The notes below the pieces were generated by a model, which was not told the origin of the DNA, ran no database searches, and saw nothing but the letters and a program-made list of their open reading frames with translations. Below are positions 39,828 through 48,018 of a stretch of DNA of 51,755 bases, in pieces. Within the stretch, counting starts at the first letter, position 1, and every line of letters starts with the position of its first letter. Source of the DNA: a virus. The stretch is taken from the IMG/VR virus record IMGVR_UViG_3300042691_048901, positions 1 to 51,755 of that record; one strand, 5' to 3'. The translations under genes were made by a program, and so were the position numbers.

Positions 39828-40808
39828 TTGATAAGAGTTGGCGCAGTTATAAGCACACCACAAGGTGCTTGTTCATATTATCGCAGTGTTGGACCATTTT
39901 CAAAAATAAAAGGTGTTTCTTTTGAATTATTAGAAAAAGGGAATTGGGTAAATTATAGTTCTATTGATGTTTTATATTTAGAGCGCCCTGTATTACCTGC
40001 TTTTATTGAAGGCATGAGAATGGCAAAAAACTTTAATATACCTATTTGGATTGATTTTGATGATGATTTATTTAATGTACCAAAATATAATCCTGCTTTT
40101 AATTTTTATAATAAAGGCGAAACAATACAAACAGTAGTGCAAGCTGCTCAAATGGCTGATGTTATAACTGTAACCACTCCTGCATTAGTTAACCTTTTTG
40201 GTAGATATAATAAAAATACAATAATGATTCCAAATGCTTGGAATGATTATAATTTTCCATTACAAGATAATTTTTCAAATAAAAAAATAATAAATTGGCG
40301 TGGTAGCGCAACACATAGAAATGATTTATTAGAGCATAAAGAAGCACTATTAAATGCAGTAAATAAAAAACAAGATTGGAAATGGAGCTTTATTGGAAAA
40401 GAGCATTGGATGATTAGTGATTTTATTCCAGACAATCAAAGATTAACTTTTGATGAAATGGATATTATACAGTTTTTTAATACTATGTGGAGTTTAAATC
40501 CAGGAATTCAAATTGTACCACTTAAAGTAAATACATTCAATGAATCAAAAAGCAATATTGCATGGTTAGAAGGTAGTACAAGTGGTGCAGTAACTATAGC
40601 GCCAAAAATGGAACAATGGGAACGTCCAGGAATTGTAAATTATTCGTCTAATGAAGAGTTAGAAAGTTTATTATTTGAATTACAAATGAATGATAAATAT
40701 AGAAAATCTTGTTGGAAATCATCTATAGCTTATATTCAAGAGCATTTATTATTATCAAAAATAAATAAAATTAGATATGAATTATTACAAGCAATAGTTA
40801 AACATTAA
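39828..40808 (+). CDS. Glycosyltransferase, GT-B fold (GT4-like)
   Basis: 326 residues from TTG 39828. YYRSVGPF near the start, IWIDFDDDLFNVP at about 72-84, TVTTPALVN, MIPNAWND, INWRGSATHRND, and a C-terminal NIAWLEGSTSGAVTIAPK donor-site region with EQWERPG. This is a pattern of phage/capsular GT4-type enzymes. It could glycosylate a virion protein (it sits between the sheath and tube genes), DNA, or host surface sugar. Acceptor unknown. Confidence 0.82.
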   Translation: MIRVGAVISTPQGACSYYRSVGPFSKIKGVSFELLEKGNWVNYSSIDVLYLERPVLPAFIEGMRMAKNFNIPIWIDFDDDLFNVPKYNPAFNFYNKGETIQTVVQAAQMADVITVTTPALVNLFGRYNKNTIMIPNAWNDYNFPLQDNFSNKKIINWRGSATHRNDLLEHKEALLNAVNKKQDWKWSFIGKEHWMISDFIPDNQRLTFDEMDIIQFFNTMWSLNPGIQIVPLKVNTFNESKSNIAWLEGSTSGAVTIAPKMEQWERPGIVNYSSNEELESLLFELQMNDKYRKSCWKSSIAYIQEHLLLSKINKIRYELLQAIVKH

Positions 40809-41031
40809 TTTTACCATTTTGCTTCCAGTCTCTCCAATTAACACCATAATCTCTTAGAAAGTTTCTAATACGATTTGGAGAGACTTTTATATTATGGTTT
40901 ATCTTTATTCTAACGGATAAAATATATGGACTTAATCCAATCAAATGCCCAGTTAAAACAAAAGTTTGTAAATTAATTGAAAGCCCTTTATATCTTCCAT
41001 TTTTTATTCCGTATCGCGCTTTATTGCTCAT
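40798..41031 (-). CDS. Small helix-turn-helix-like protein, 77 aa
   Basis: Minus strand between tail genes. SPYILSVRIKINHNIKVSPN then RIRNFLRDYGVNWRDWK looks like a HTH with a basic tail, similar to DNA-binding parts of homing endonucleases or transposase remnants. Overlaps the end of the glycosyltransferase by 11 nt. May be a regulator or a relic of a mobile gene. Confidence 0.55.
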   Translation of the reverse strand: MSNKARYGIKNGRYKGLSINLQTFVLTGHLIGLSPYILSVRIKINHNIKVSPNRIRNFLRDYGVNWRDWKQNGKINV

Positions 41032-41122
41032 TGTTATATATTTATGTTTGCGATGAACAAAAATAATAAAAATCTATATTTTATATTTTATAAAAATATT
41101 TTATATATAGGAGAAACTTGAA

Positions 41123-41857
41123 ATGGCAAATATATTTCAAACAGCAGCAATTAAATCAAAGACACCTAGAATGTCTCATCGCTTTTCATTACAATTTGAT
41201 GGATTACAAAATATTATGGCTTTAGCAGCAAGAAGAGCAGATACATATACATATAACGCTATAACTGGAAATAGATATACTCAATTATTGCAAGCAATAA
41301 ATGATGAAACTGGTAGAAGTATTTCTGAATCTTTAGAGCTTTCATTATTAAGTGTTTCATTGCCAAGTAATGAAATGGAAACAGTAGAAATTTCTCGTTT
41401 TCATGATACAGTAAAACATATTTCAAAATTTAGCTCTATTCCAGATATGGAAGTTTCTTTTTATGATTATATTAGCGGTAGTGCTTCTGCTATTATGTCT
41501 GTATGGCATGGAATGGTAGGGGATAGAAGAACTGGTACTATTAGCTATAAGAAAGAATATATATTACCATTAGCGCGATTAATTGAATATGGACCAACAG
41601 CACCCGGAGAAGGAACTACTCCTCAAAAATTAGCTGAACATGCTATTGTTAATTTATATCCTAAATCTGTAAATTTAGGAGAACATTCTTATGAAAGCGC
41701 AGAAGTGCGAAAAGTAATGGTAACATTTGCTATTGATAATGTTTTCCCTCTTTATTATAATGGCGTTGATTACGCAATGCCAACTGCCGGAACAGGACCT
41801 ACTACTAATCCACTATATAATTCTAGCCTTACTGGAATTGGTGGTCAAACAATATAA
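41123..41857 (+). CDS. 19: Tail tube protein, T4 gp19-like
   Basis: 244 residues. RMSHRFSLQFDGL, LSLLSVSLPSNEMETVEISR, VKHISKFSSIPDMEVSFYDY, KKEYILPLARLIEYGP, AIVNLYPKSVNLGEHSYESA and VRKVMVTFAIDNVFPLYY correspond to the strand series of gp19-type tube proteins. Forms the inner tail tube through which DNA passes. SD aggag. Larger than T4 gp19 (163 aa) through loops at about 30-60 and the C-terminal tail. Confidence 0.9.
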   Translation: MANIFQTAAIKSKTPRMSHRFSLQFDGLQNIMALAARRADTYTYNAITGNRYTQLLQAINDETGRSISESLELSLLSVSLPSNEMETVEISRFHDTVKHISKFSSIPDMEVSFYDYISGSASAIMSVWHGMVGDRRTGTISYKKEYILPLARLIEYGPTAPGEGTTPQKLAEHAIVNLYPKSVNLGEHSYESAEVRKVMVTFAIDNVFPLYYNGVDYAMPTAGTGPTTNPLYNSSLTGIGGQTI

Positions 41858-41874
41858 TTTAGACAACAATATAA

Positions 41875-41901
41875 TTCCCTATATATAATAAATATAGGGA
41901 A
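41875..41901 (+). promoter_or_regulatory. RBS-containing hairpin with possible late promoter
   Basis: TTCCCTATAT/ATATAGGGAA, 10 bp perfect, 7-nt loop. The right arm contains the SD (AGGGAAG) of the gene at 41911 and loop plus arm contain TAAATATA (41889-41896). Same design as the hairpin at 16135. Confidence 0.6.
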
Positions 41902-41910
41902 GATATAACA

Positions 41911-43023
41911 TTGCAAAAAGTATTTTTAGTATTTTTATTTTTAGTCGGAGTTACTATATCTGCTATTGCAGGTATTTTTTCTGTAACCGGACTTACAACA
42001 ATATTTAGAGGCGCAATTTTTTCTGTATTATTAATGGGTTCATCATTAGAAATTGCTAAAGTATCTATTTCTGTTTATTTACATTTATATCATAAAAAAT
42101 TAAATATATTCTTAACCACTTATTTAGCTTTTGCATTAATAGTTTTAATGGCTATTACGTCTTTAGGCGTTTATGGTTATTTATCAAAATCATTTTTTGC
42201 TTCAACTAATACATCTGGTGTTGCAAATAAAGTTAGTTCATATTCTACAAAGCTTGAGGTAGAAAGAGAAAAATTAAAAAGTATTAGAGATGAGATTTCA
42301 TCAATAACAAGTTTACCACAAGAAGAAAAGAAACGTTGGCATCAATGGAGAATACAAGAACTCTCAAAAAAAATTGATATACATACAACAAAAATTGATG
42401 AATTAAATGATGGATATATAGAAGAAAAAACAAAATTAAATACATTAGAATCAGAAGTAGGCCCATTAAAATATTTAGCATTTATATTATATAATTCAAA
42501 CGATAGCGATTCAATTGGACGTGCAGTACAAATACTTATAATTTTATTAGTAGTGGTTTTTGATCCTTTAGCGATATTATTAATATTATCATCTATAAAA
42601 GGATTTGAATTAATAAATAAAAAAGAAGAGCGTGAAGATTTAAAGCTACATTCATTAAGAGAAGAAAATATAGAACCTAATATTATGTTTTCAGATGTAT
42701 TAGGTGATTTTAATAATATTATAGAACAAGAAGAAGAAATAAAATCTAAACCAATAAAAAAACAAAAAGTTTATAAAAAACCTTCCATTCCTATTAAAGA
42801 TAAAGATGTAAGAAAAGAGGATGCAGTTGTTGTAGAAAATAGTATTCCAGAAGTTCATATTTCTCCTACTGAAGAGAGTTTAGATGACTCTTTGCTCTCT
42901 TCAGTTATTGATGAATCTGTTGCGGAAACTTTTGAACAACAAAATAATCCAACTAATTACGAGGAGCAGGTTCAAAAAATGTATAACCAAACACCAATGA
43001 TTGCCGGGAGATTTAAAGAATGA
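41911..43023 (+). CDS. Membrane protein of virion operon, conserved in T4-like phages
   Basis: 370 residues from TTG. Three N-terminal hydrophobic helices (about 4-24, 30-52, 63-88, with SSLEIAKVSISVYL and ITSLGVYGYLSKS), a coiled coil (110-175), a fourth span (VQILIILLVVVFDPLAILLIL) and a cytoplasmic acidic tail. This arrangement (GA-x-SVLLMG-x-x-LE-x-AK, then ITS-G-Y-GFLSKA) recurs in T4-like phages next to tail or portal genes, function unknown; perhaps assembly at the membrane. A RBS hairpin controls its start. Confidence 0.72.
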   Translation: MQKVFLVFLFLVGVTISAIAGIFSVTGLTTIFRGAIFSVLLMGSSLEIAKVSISVYLHLYHKKLNIFLTTYLAFALIVLMAITSLGVYGYLSKSFFASTNTSGVANKVSSYSTKLEVEREKLKSIRDEISSITSLPQEEKKRWHQWRIQELSKKIDIHTTKIDELNDGYIEEKTKLNTLESEVGPLKYLAFILYNSNDSDSIGRAVQILIILLVVVFDPLAILLILSSIKGFELINKKEEREDLKLHSLREENIEPNIMFSDVLGDFNNIIEQEEEIKSKPIKKQKVYKKPSIPIKDKDVRKEDAVVVENSIPEVHISPTEESLDDSLLSSVIDESVAETFEQQNNPTNYEEQVQKMYNQTPMIAGRFKE

Positions 43024-43316
43024 TTTCTTCTAATAGCTTTGCTCCATCACAACCAAACAATAATACAAGTGGTTGGAACGCTGGATCTAGATATGCAGGC
43101 GCTTTATTTAATTTAATAAGACGAAGAATTCCTAATACATTAAATATCATTTCTCCTTATGTAATGGAACCTTCATTATCTAAAAAACTTACTGGAAAGA
43201 AATCATCTAAAATCAAACCATTTAAAGGTGTTACTGTTGGCTTAAAAAATATTGAAGATATGGAAAGAGCTGGCTTTAAAAACGGTTCATATATTATTGG
43301 ACAATCACTAACTTAA
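43020..43316 (+). CDS. Small basic protein, 98 aa, unknown
   Basis: Starts with ATGA overlap. Ser/Asn-rich N-terminus, then RYAGALFNLIRRRIP, KKLTGKKSSKIKPF and a C-terminal FKNGSYIIGQ. Probably a virion or assembly protein by location; no family recognised. Confidence 0.6.
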   Translation: MISSNSFAPSQPNNNTSGWNAGSRYAGALFNLIRRRIPNTLNIISPYVMEPSLSKKLTGKKSSKIKPFKGVTVGLKNIEDMERAGFKNGSYIIGQSLT

Positions 43317-43327
43317 AAGGAATGAAT

Positions 43328-43606
43328 ATGAATTTTCAAGACTATTTAAATAAAAAAACAAATTCGCCATTAAAAGAAAATGGTAGTTTTTTTGGTAATG
43401 GCTATCAGCATGATAAATATGAGGATGAATATCAAGAAATAGAAATGGTATTAGGTGACCTTAAAAAAATAAATGATTTATCATATAAACTTTATGATAT
43501 GATTAAAAAAGGTGATTGTGATATAGAAGATTGGTTACAAATTAAAATATCACAAGCCGCCGATAGACTTTCAACTGCGCATGATTATTTAAAATATAGA
43601 GAATAA
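43328..43606 (+). CDS. Small protein, 92 aa, partial targeting-like start
   Basis: ATG 43328 preferred over 43322 because aaaagg is 7 nt upstream. N-terminus MNFQDYLNKKTNS has the F-x-x-YL spacing but no Glu at the cut, so packaging is uncertain. Acidic helical remainder (YEDEYQEIEMVLGDLKKIN). Confidence 0.62.
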   Translation: MNFQDYLNKKTNSPLKENGSFFGNGYQHDKYEDEYQEIEMVLGDLKKINDLSYKLYDMIKKGDCDIEDWLQIKISQAADRLSTAHDYLKYRE

Positions 43607-43616
43607 AAAAAGAAAA

Positions 43617-43654
43617 AAAATCAACTTGAATATTTTGTTTTTTAAGTTGATTTT
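43617..43654 (+). terminator. Probable terminator / hairpin
   Basis: AAAATCAACTT/AAGTTGATTTT, 11 bp with a 16-nt T-rich loop. It closes the tail operon before the duplicated gene family. The T run after the stem is short (part of the stem). Confidence 0.6.
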
Positions 43655-43672
43655 GAAGGAATATAATATTAA

Positions 43673-44746
43673 ATGAAAATAATAAATAAATTTGAAATAT
43701 ATTTAGAAGCAATACAAAAAGTTATATATAATGAATTATTTAGTATAAAAACTATATATAACTTTGAACAAATAAAAGATGCTTCTTTTCCTCTTCAATT
43801 AGAAGAGTATATGAAAAAAAACAATATAAAAACTTTTAAAGAATTATATGATAATAAACAAACTTTAACTTTTGAAGAAGAAAAAGAAGAAGAAAAAAAA
43901 GAAACTTTTAAAGATAGAGTAAATTTATTTTTATCTGGCGAAGGATATACAATTAAAAATTCAAATTATTTTGTTTTTATAGAAGATTTGTCTTATGCTT
44001 TTATATTTACTGAAAAAACTTTTGTAGAAGATTATCCAGAAGCTAAAGCTAAAAATATTAATTCTTTTATTGATATTTCTTTTGATTCGGTAAATTCTTT
44101 TTCTGTATTACATTCATATAAAAGAGTTGATAATTTTTCTTCTAATCAAGAAAAAATGGATAAATTATTTTCTTTTATATTTTATATTTGTTCCAAATAT
44201 TCAGAAGATACTATTTTTTCATTTAAATCTAAATTAGAACTAGACGAGGAAAAGAAAAAAGATGAACTTGTTTCTATTGAACGAGCATTTAAATATATTT
44301 TTTCAGATTTTGCAAAATTGCAAATAACTGGATTTATAAATAGATTAGGAATAGTGATAAATTGCGTTTTAATACCTAAAAATATATATATAAATTATTT
44401 AACGGACTTAGAAAAACATATTATGGAAAAAGATGGATATTCCTCAATAAATTCAGAAGCAAAGAACTTTATATCAAATTTATTTGCTTCTTTAATAAAC
44501 AAAAAATTGCCGGAAATATTGCAAACTGAAGATGGAATTGAAAAATTGAAAAAACTTGTATCTGAAAATGAAAGCTTTAAAAATTTTCTTATAGGTATAA
44601 AACCAAAAGCCTTAAAAAGCTATATGGAAAAACTTGCAAATAATTTTCTAAGAAATAGAATGTATAAAATGATATTAAGTAAATTTGGCATTAAAAAATT
44701 AGAATATATTTCAGATAGAATATTATTTTCTAAAAAATGGGAATAA
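43673..44746 (+). CDS. Putative capsid-internal protein, YLEA family member 1
   Basis: 357 residues, begins MKIINKFEIYLEAIQKVIYN. Shares with the proteins at 45493, 48019 and 8168-9277 the start YLEAI-x-x-x-IYNELF-I, a strand pair resembling NYFVFIEDLSYAFIF, SF-SKLEL, and the C-terminal RMYKMILSKFG...RILFSKK. Function unknown. First gene of a run of six on the plus strand. Glu/Lys-rich insert at about 62-75. Confidence 0.75.
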   Translation: MKIINKFEIYLEAIQKVIYNELFSIKTIYNFEQIKDASFPLQLEEYMKKNNIKTFKELYDNKQTLTFEEEKEEEKKETFKDRVNLFLSGEGYTIKNSNYFVFIEDLSYAFIFTEKTFVEDYPEAKAKNINSFIDISFDSVNSFSVLHSYKRVDNFSSNQEKMDKLFSFIFYICSKYSEDTIFSFKSKLELDEEKKKDELVSIERAFKYIFSDFAKLQITGFINRLGIVINCVLIPKNIYINYLTDLEKHIMEKDGYSSINSEAKNFISNLFASLINKKLPEILQTEDGIEKLKKLVSENESFKNFLIGIKPKALKSYMEKLANNFLRNRMYKMILSKFGIKKLEYISDRILFSKKWE

Positions 44747-44752
44747 AATAAA

Positions 44753-45496
44753 ATGAAATTAATTGACCACTTTAAAATGATGAATAAAGATTTATGCGAT
44801 ATATCTAAAAAAGAAATGAAAGAACATATATGGATTGTTTTTGATTTAGAGACTACAGGATTAATAGGTGGACGTGATTTAAAATTAATTTCAGGTAAAC
44901 AATATTATGATGAAAATGAAAAAAAAATAAAAAATGAATATTTAGATAAAGATTTAGAAATTGCAGAAATTGGTGCATTTGCTTATGATCCAAAAAATAA
45001 AAAACGTTTTTCTTTTCATAAATATTTAAAAGCAGATTTAAGTAATGAAATAAAAACATTAATATCTTGGAATGATATAAAAGAAAATAACGCAAAAGAA
45101 CCACTTAAAATATTAAAAAAAATAGATAAGTTATTAGGATTAATTAAAAATAGAAAAAAAATAATTATTGCACATAATGGGAATGCTTTTGATTTTAAAA
45201 TAATGAGTCTTATTGGCGATAAATATAATCTACAAAATATAAAAGATAGTTTTTATTTAAATAAAGAAAATACAATTCTTATTGATACTAAAGATACAAA
45301 AAAATTAAGGACTAAATTAAATTTTTTAAAATGGCCATATAATATAAATGAAAAAACAAAAAAAGAAAATCCTGCAAATAATTTAAAAGTTCTTTTAGAA
45401 ATGTTTGAAATAAAAAATATAAAAGCACACACAGCAATTGAAGATGTTATTTCGCTTTGCAAATATCTAATTAAAATATTAAGGTTATTAAAATGA
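44753..45496 (+). CDS. DEDDh 3'-5' exonuclease
   Basis: 247 residues. WIVFDLETTG (Asp31, Glu33), IIIAHNGNAFDFKIM (Asp147) and KAHTAIEDVISL (His226, Asp231) give the complete DEDDh set of the DnaQ/RNase T family. The first 24 residues (MKLIDHFKMMNKD...) precede the exonuclease domain and resemble a degenerate targeting peptide without Glu. Substrate (DNA or RNA) is not evident. Located inside the cluster of putative head-packaged proteins; overlaps the next start by 4 nt. Confidence 0.85.
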   Translation: MKLIDHFKMMNKDLCDISKKEMKEHIWIVFDLETTGLIGGRDLKLISGKQYYDENEKKIKNEYLDKDLEIAEIGAFAYDPKNKKRFSFHKYLKADLSNEIKTLISWNDIKENNAKEPLKILKKIDKLLGLIKNRKKIIIAHNGNAFDFKIMSLIGDKYNLQNIKDSFYLNKENTILIDTKDTKKLRTKLNFLKWPYNINEKTKKENPANNLKVLLEMFEIKNIKAHTAIEDVISLCKYLIKILRLLK

Positions 45497-46575
45497 AATT
45501 TGAAACTTATTTAGAAGCAATAAGACTAGGTGTTATTAATGAATTATTAAATATTAATGTACAAAATAAACCTATGATAGAAATAGAAAACAATGTTACA
45601 CATTTTTCTCATATGTTATTTTTTATGATTAATTATGCAAAAAAATATAATTTATCTTCAGATAAATTATTAACAACCTATAACAAAGATTCATTTTTTA
45701 AGGCATTTAAAGATGAAGATATTATAAAATATATAAAAGATAATATTAAGATATTTAAAGATATTATAAAAGATAATAGCTTAGAGATCTCAAATGACTT
45801 GATTGAAAATTTTATTAAAATAATTACAGAATTAAGAAATGAATCTTCTTATATTAGATCTAAACAAGATTATTATTTTTTTGTAAAAAAACAATTATAC
45901 GGTCTTGAAATTAAAAATGATAATACATCTGTAAAAGAATTAATTTTTTTTACTTATAATGAATCAAGTAAAAATTTTGATTCAAATTCAATAATGCGTA
46001 AGGGAGGAAGTGATTTATTTAACGGAATTGCTTCTATAGTAAAGAAAGAAGTACCAAGATGGGAAAGTGAAATATTTACATTTTCACCTCAACTTGAATT
46101 TAAAGAAAAAAATAACGCGGACAACATTAGATCCGCACAACTAGAGCTTCGTTTATTGTTTGGCGCATATTTTAGAAATGTATCAGAAGTAGAACAAATA
46201 GATGTTGATGAGTTTAGAAAATATCTAGATCAATTAAGCGACCAAACAAAGAAAAAATTAAAAGAATCTTTATATGAGTTACTAATAGTTGAAAAATTAC
46301 CAAAAGACCTTAAAAGTTCTGGAGATTATTTTTTAAATTTTCTTTTTTCAAATGAAAAAGTTAAATCTCTTAAGCGTCCTAAAAAATATTCATCAGAAGA
46401 AGCTGAATCTATTAAAAATTTTTATACTTTAAAGGAAAAACTATTGGAGCTTGTATATAAAAACTCAATGAGGACAAGACTTTACAGAATGGTTATAAAA
46501 CAAATGTTTGGAAGCAAAATATTTATCAAAGAAAAAGAAAATAGATTGTTTTTTTCTTTAAAGGAAATAAAATGA
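45493..46575 (+). CDS. Putative capsid-internal protein, YLEA family member 2
   Basis: 360 residues, begins MKFETYLEAIRLGVINELLN. Same family blocks: DYYFFVKKQLYGLEIKN, NSIMRKGGSDLFNGI, VPRWESEIFTFSPQLEFKE, and C-terminal RTRLYRMVIKQMFG then LFFSL. Closest to the protein at 48019 (which has NSIMSTKENSSELFNKI and IPNWKNKIFAFESKLEKKE). Function unknown. Confidence 0.76.
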   Translation: MKFETYLEAIRLGVINELLNINVQNKPMIEIENNVTHFSHMLFFMINYAKKYNLSSDKLLTTYNKDSFFKAFKDEDIIKYIKDNIKIFKDIIKDNSLEISNDLIENFIKIITELRNESSYIRSKQDYYFFVKKQLYGLEIKNDNTSVKELIFFTYNESSKNFDSNSIMRKGGSDLFNGIASIVKKEVPRWESEIFTFSPQLEFKEKNNADNIRSAQLELRLLFGAYFRNVSEVEQIDVDEFRKYLDQLSDQTKKKLKESLYELLIVEKLPKDLKSSGDYFLNFLFSNEKVKSLKRPKKYSSEEAESIKNFYTLKEKLLELVYKNSMRTRLYRMVIKQMFGSKIFIKEKENRLFFSLKEIK

Positions 46576-47063
46576 AATTTATAGATTATATTACTGAAGT
46601 TGGATTAAAAATAGCATCATCTATAGATTTTAATAATATTAAACTTATAGAAATTAAAAGTTTTAATGAGTTAAAAACACATTTAAATCAAAATAAATAT
46701 ATATATTATATTGTTGAATGGGATGAAGAAGAACATAAAGAATTTTATTTTACATTTGAAAAAAAAATATACCTCCTAACTTTTAATCTTGAAGATAATG
46801 TATATGAAATTGTTTTTTCTACAGAACAACAAAAATGGGATGAAGAAGTAAATCATGGAAATATTAAAAAATTTTTTTCAATTATAGCTTTAATAATAAA
46901 ATCATATTTTAAATCAGGAGATAAATTTTCATTTTCTGGAACAAAAAGACCAGAGGAACAATCAAATACAAAAAGAGCAAGAAATAAAATGTACACAAGA
47001 ATACTTAAAAATTTAAGATTGAATCCAGAAGAAAAAAATAATACTATAACATTTAAAATATAA
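46572..47063 (+). CDS. Putative capsid-internal protein, short YLEA family relative
   Basis: 163 residues, begins MKFIDYITEVGLKIASSI. Has the strand segment KEFYFTFEKKIYLLTFNLED and the C-terminal RARNKMYTRILKNL, so it looks like a shortened family member lacking the middle and the last LFS strand. ATGA overlap with the preceding gene. Confidence 0.7.
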   Translation: MKFIDYITEVGLKIASSIDFNNIKLIEIKSFNELKTHLNQNKYIYYIVEWDEEEHKEFYFTFEKKIYLLTFNLEDNVYEIVFSTEQQKWDEEVNHGNIKKFFSIIALIIKSYFKSGDKFSFSGTKRPEEQSNTKRARNKMYTRILKNLRLNPEEKNNTITFKI

Positions 47064-47070
47064 ATATATT

Positions 47071-47988
47071 ATGAAATTATTTAATTATCTTGAAGCGCTA
47101 GTAACAAATCCATCAGTAATAGAAGATTTCATAATTCCTACACTTAAAAATAAAGGTACATTTTGGGTTCCGTTAAAAGGTAAATACACATCTTCTTTAT
47201 TACCAAAAAAAATAAATAAATTTTATCAATTAAGAACAAATAATCTAAATAATTTTTTAAATATTAAAAACAATTCTTGGATTCCGTTAAAAAGCAATTG
47301 GATTGCATCTCAACCAGTAAAAAAATTAAAAGCTTTTCATCAATTAGGAGTAGAGAGTCTTAATAAATTTTTAAATATTAAAAGAAACGTAGCAATATCA
47401 ACGTTTACAAGCACATATGATATTGATAATTTATTGAAAGAAGCAATAGGAAGCGCAGGATTTGGATTAGTTGCTCTTGTTGAAGGAACGCCAATAGTTA
47501 GTTCACCCAAAGACCTCAGGTCAAGACGGGAAGAAAATCGCAGATGGGTAAATTTTGATAAGAATATCAGTTTCAATAGTTATCAAGATATTAAAGATGA
47601 TGTAGTACAAAAAATAAAAAAATTTTTGGATGGCAAAGAAATATCATCTTTAAATGAAAAAGAAAGAAATAAATTAATTTCATTTTATTACAAAACAGTT
47701 TGGGAAACATTAAAAGAAAAAAATTCGAATAATACAAACTTCTATAAACATCTTTCTTTTAAAAATCCTATAAAAGATCTTCTATTTTCTAAACCTATTT
47801 CTTTTAAAGGAAATAGATCTAATGATATGAGCTATAATGAAATAATAATGAATAATATAAAAATTAAAAAAATTTATTATTCAGATGCCATTGCAGATAA
47901 AATTGATACAACAAATAAACTTTTTGTTCCTTTTGATGCAGATTCTTTTCATATAGATTTAATGGAAATACAAAAACAAAATTTATAA
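47071..47988 (+). CDS. Putative capsid-internal protein with internal duplication
   Basis: 305 residues, begins MKLFNYLEALVTN. Residues 32-66 and 70-104 are two copies of a ~35-residue unit (WVPLK...KK-x-x-x-FYQL...LNNFLNIK and WIPLK...KK-x-x-AFHQL...LNKFLNIK). The rest has a central Gly/Ala-rich stretch (EAIGSAGFGLVALVEG) and RSRREENRRW. An ART-like role was considered but no R-S-E set is visible. Unknown. Confidence 0.7.
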   Translation: MKLFNYLEALVTNPSVIEDFIIPTLKNKGTFWVPLKGKYTSSLLPKKINKFYQLRTNNLNNFLNIKNNSWIPLKSNWIASQPVKKLKAFHQLGVESLNKFLNIKRNVAISTFTSTYDIDNLLKEAIGSAGFGLVALVEGTPIVSSPKDLRSRREENRRWVNFDKNISFNSYQDIKDDVVQKIKKFLDGKEISSLNEKERNKLISFYYKTVWETLKEKNSNNTNFYKHLSFKNPIKDLLFSKPISFKGNRSNDMSYNEIIMNNIKIKKIYYSDAIADKIDTTNKLFVPFDADSFHIDLMEIQKQNL

Positions 47989-48018
47989 AAATAATTAAAT
48001 ATAATTTAGAGGTAAAAC

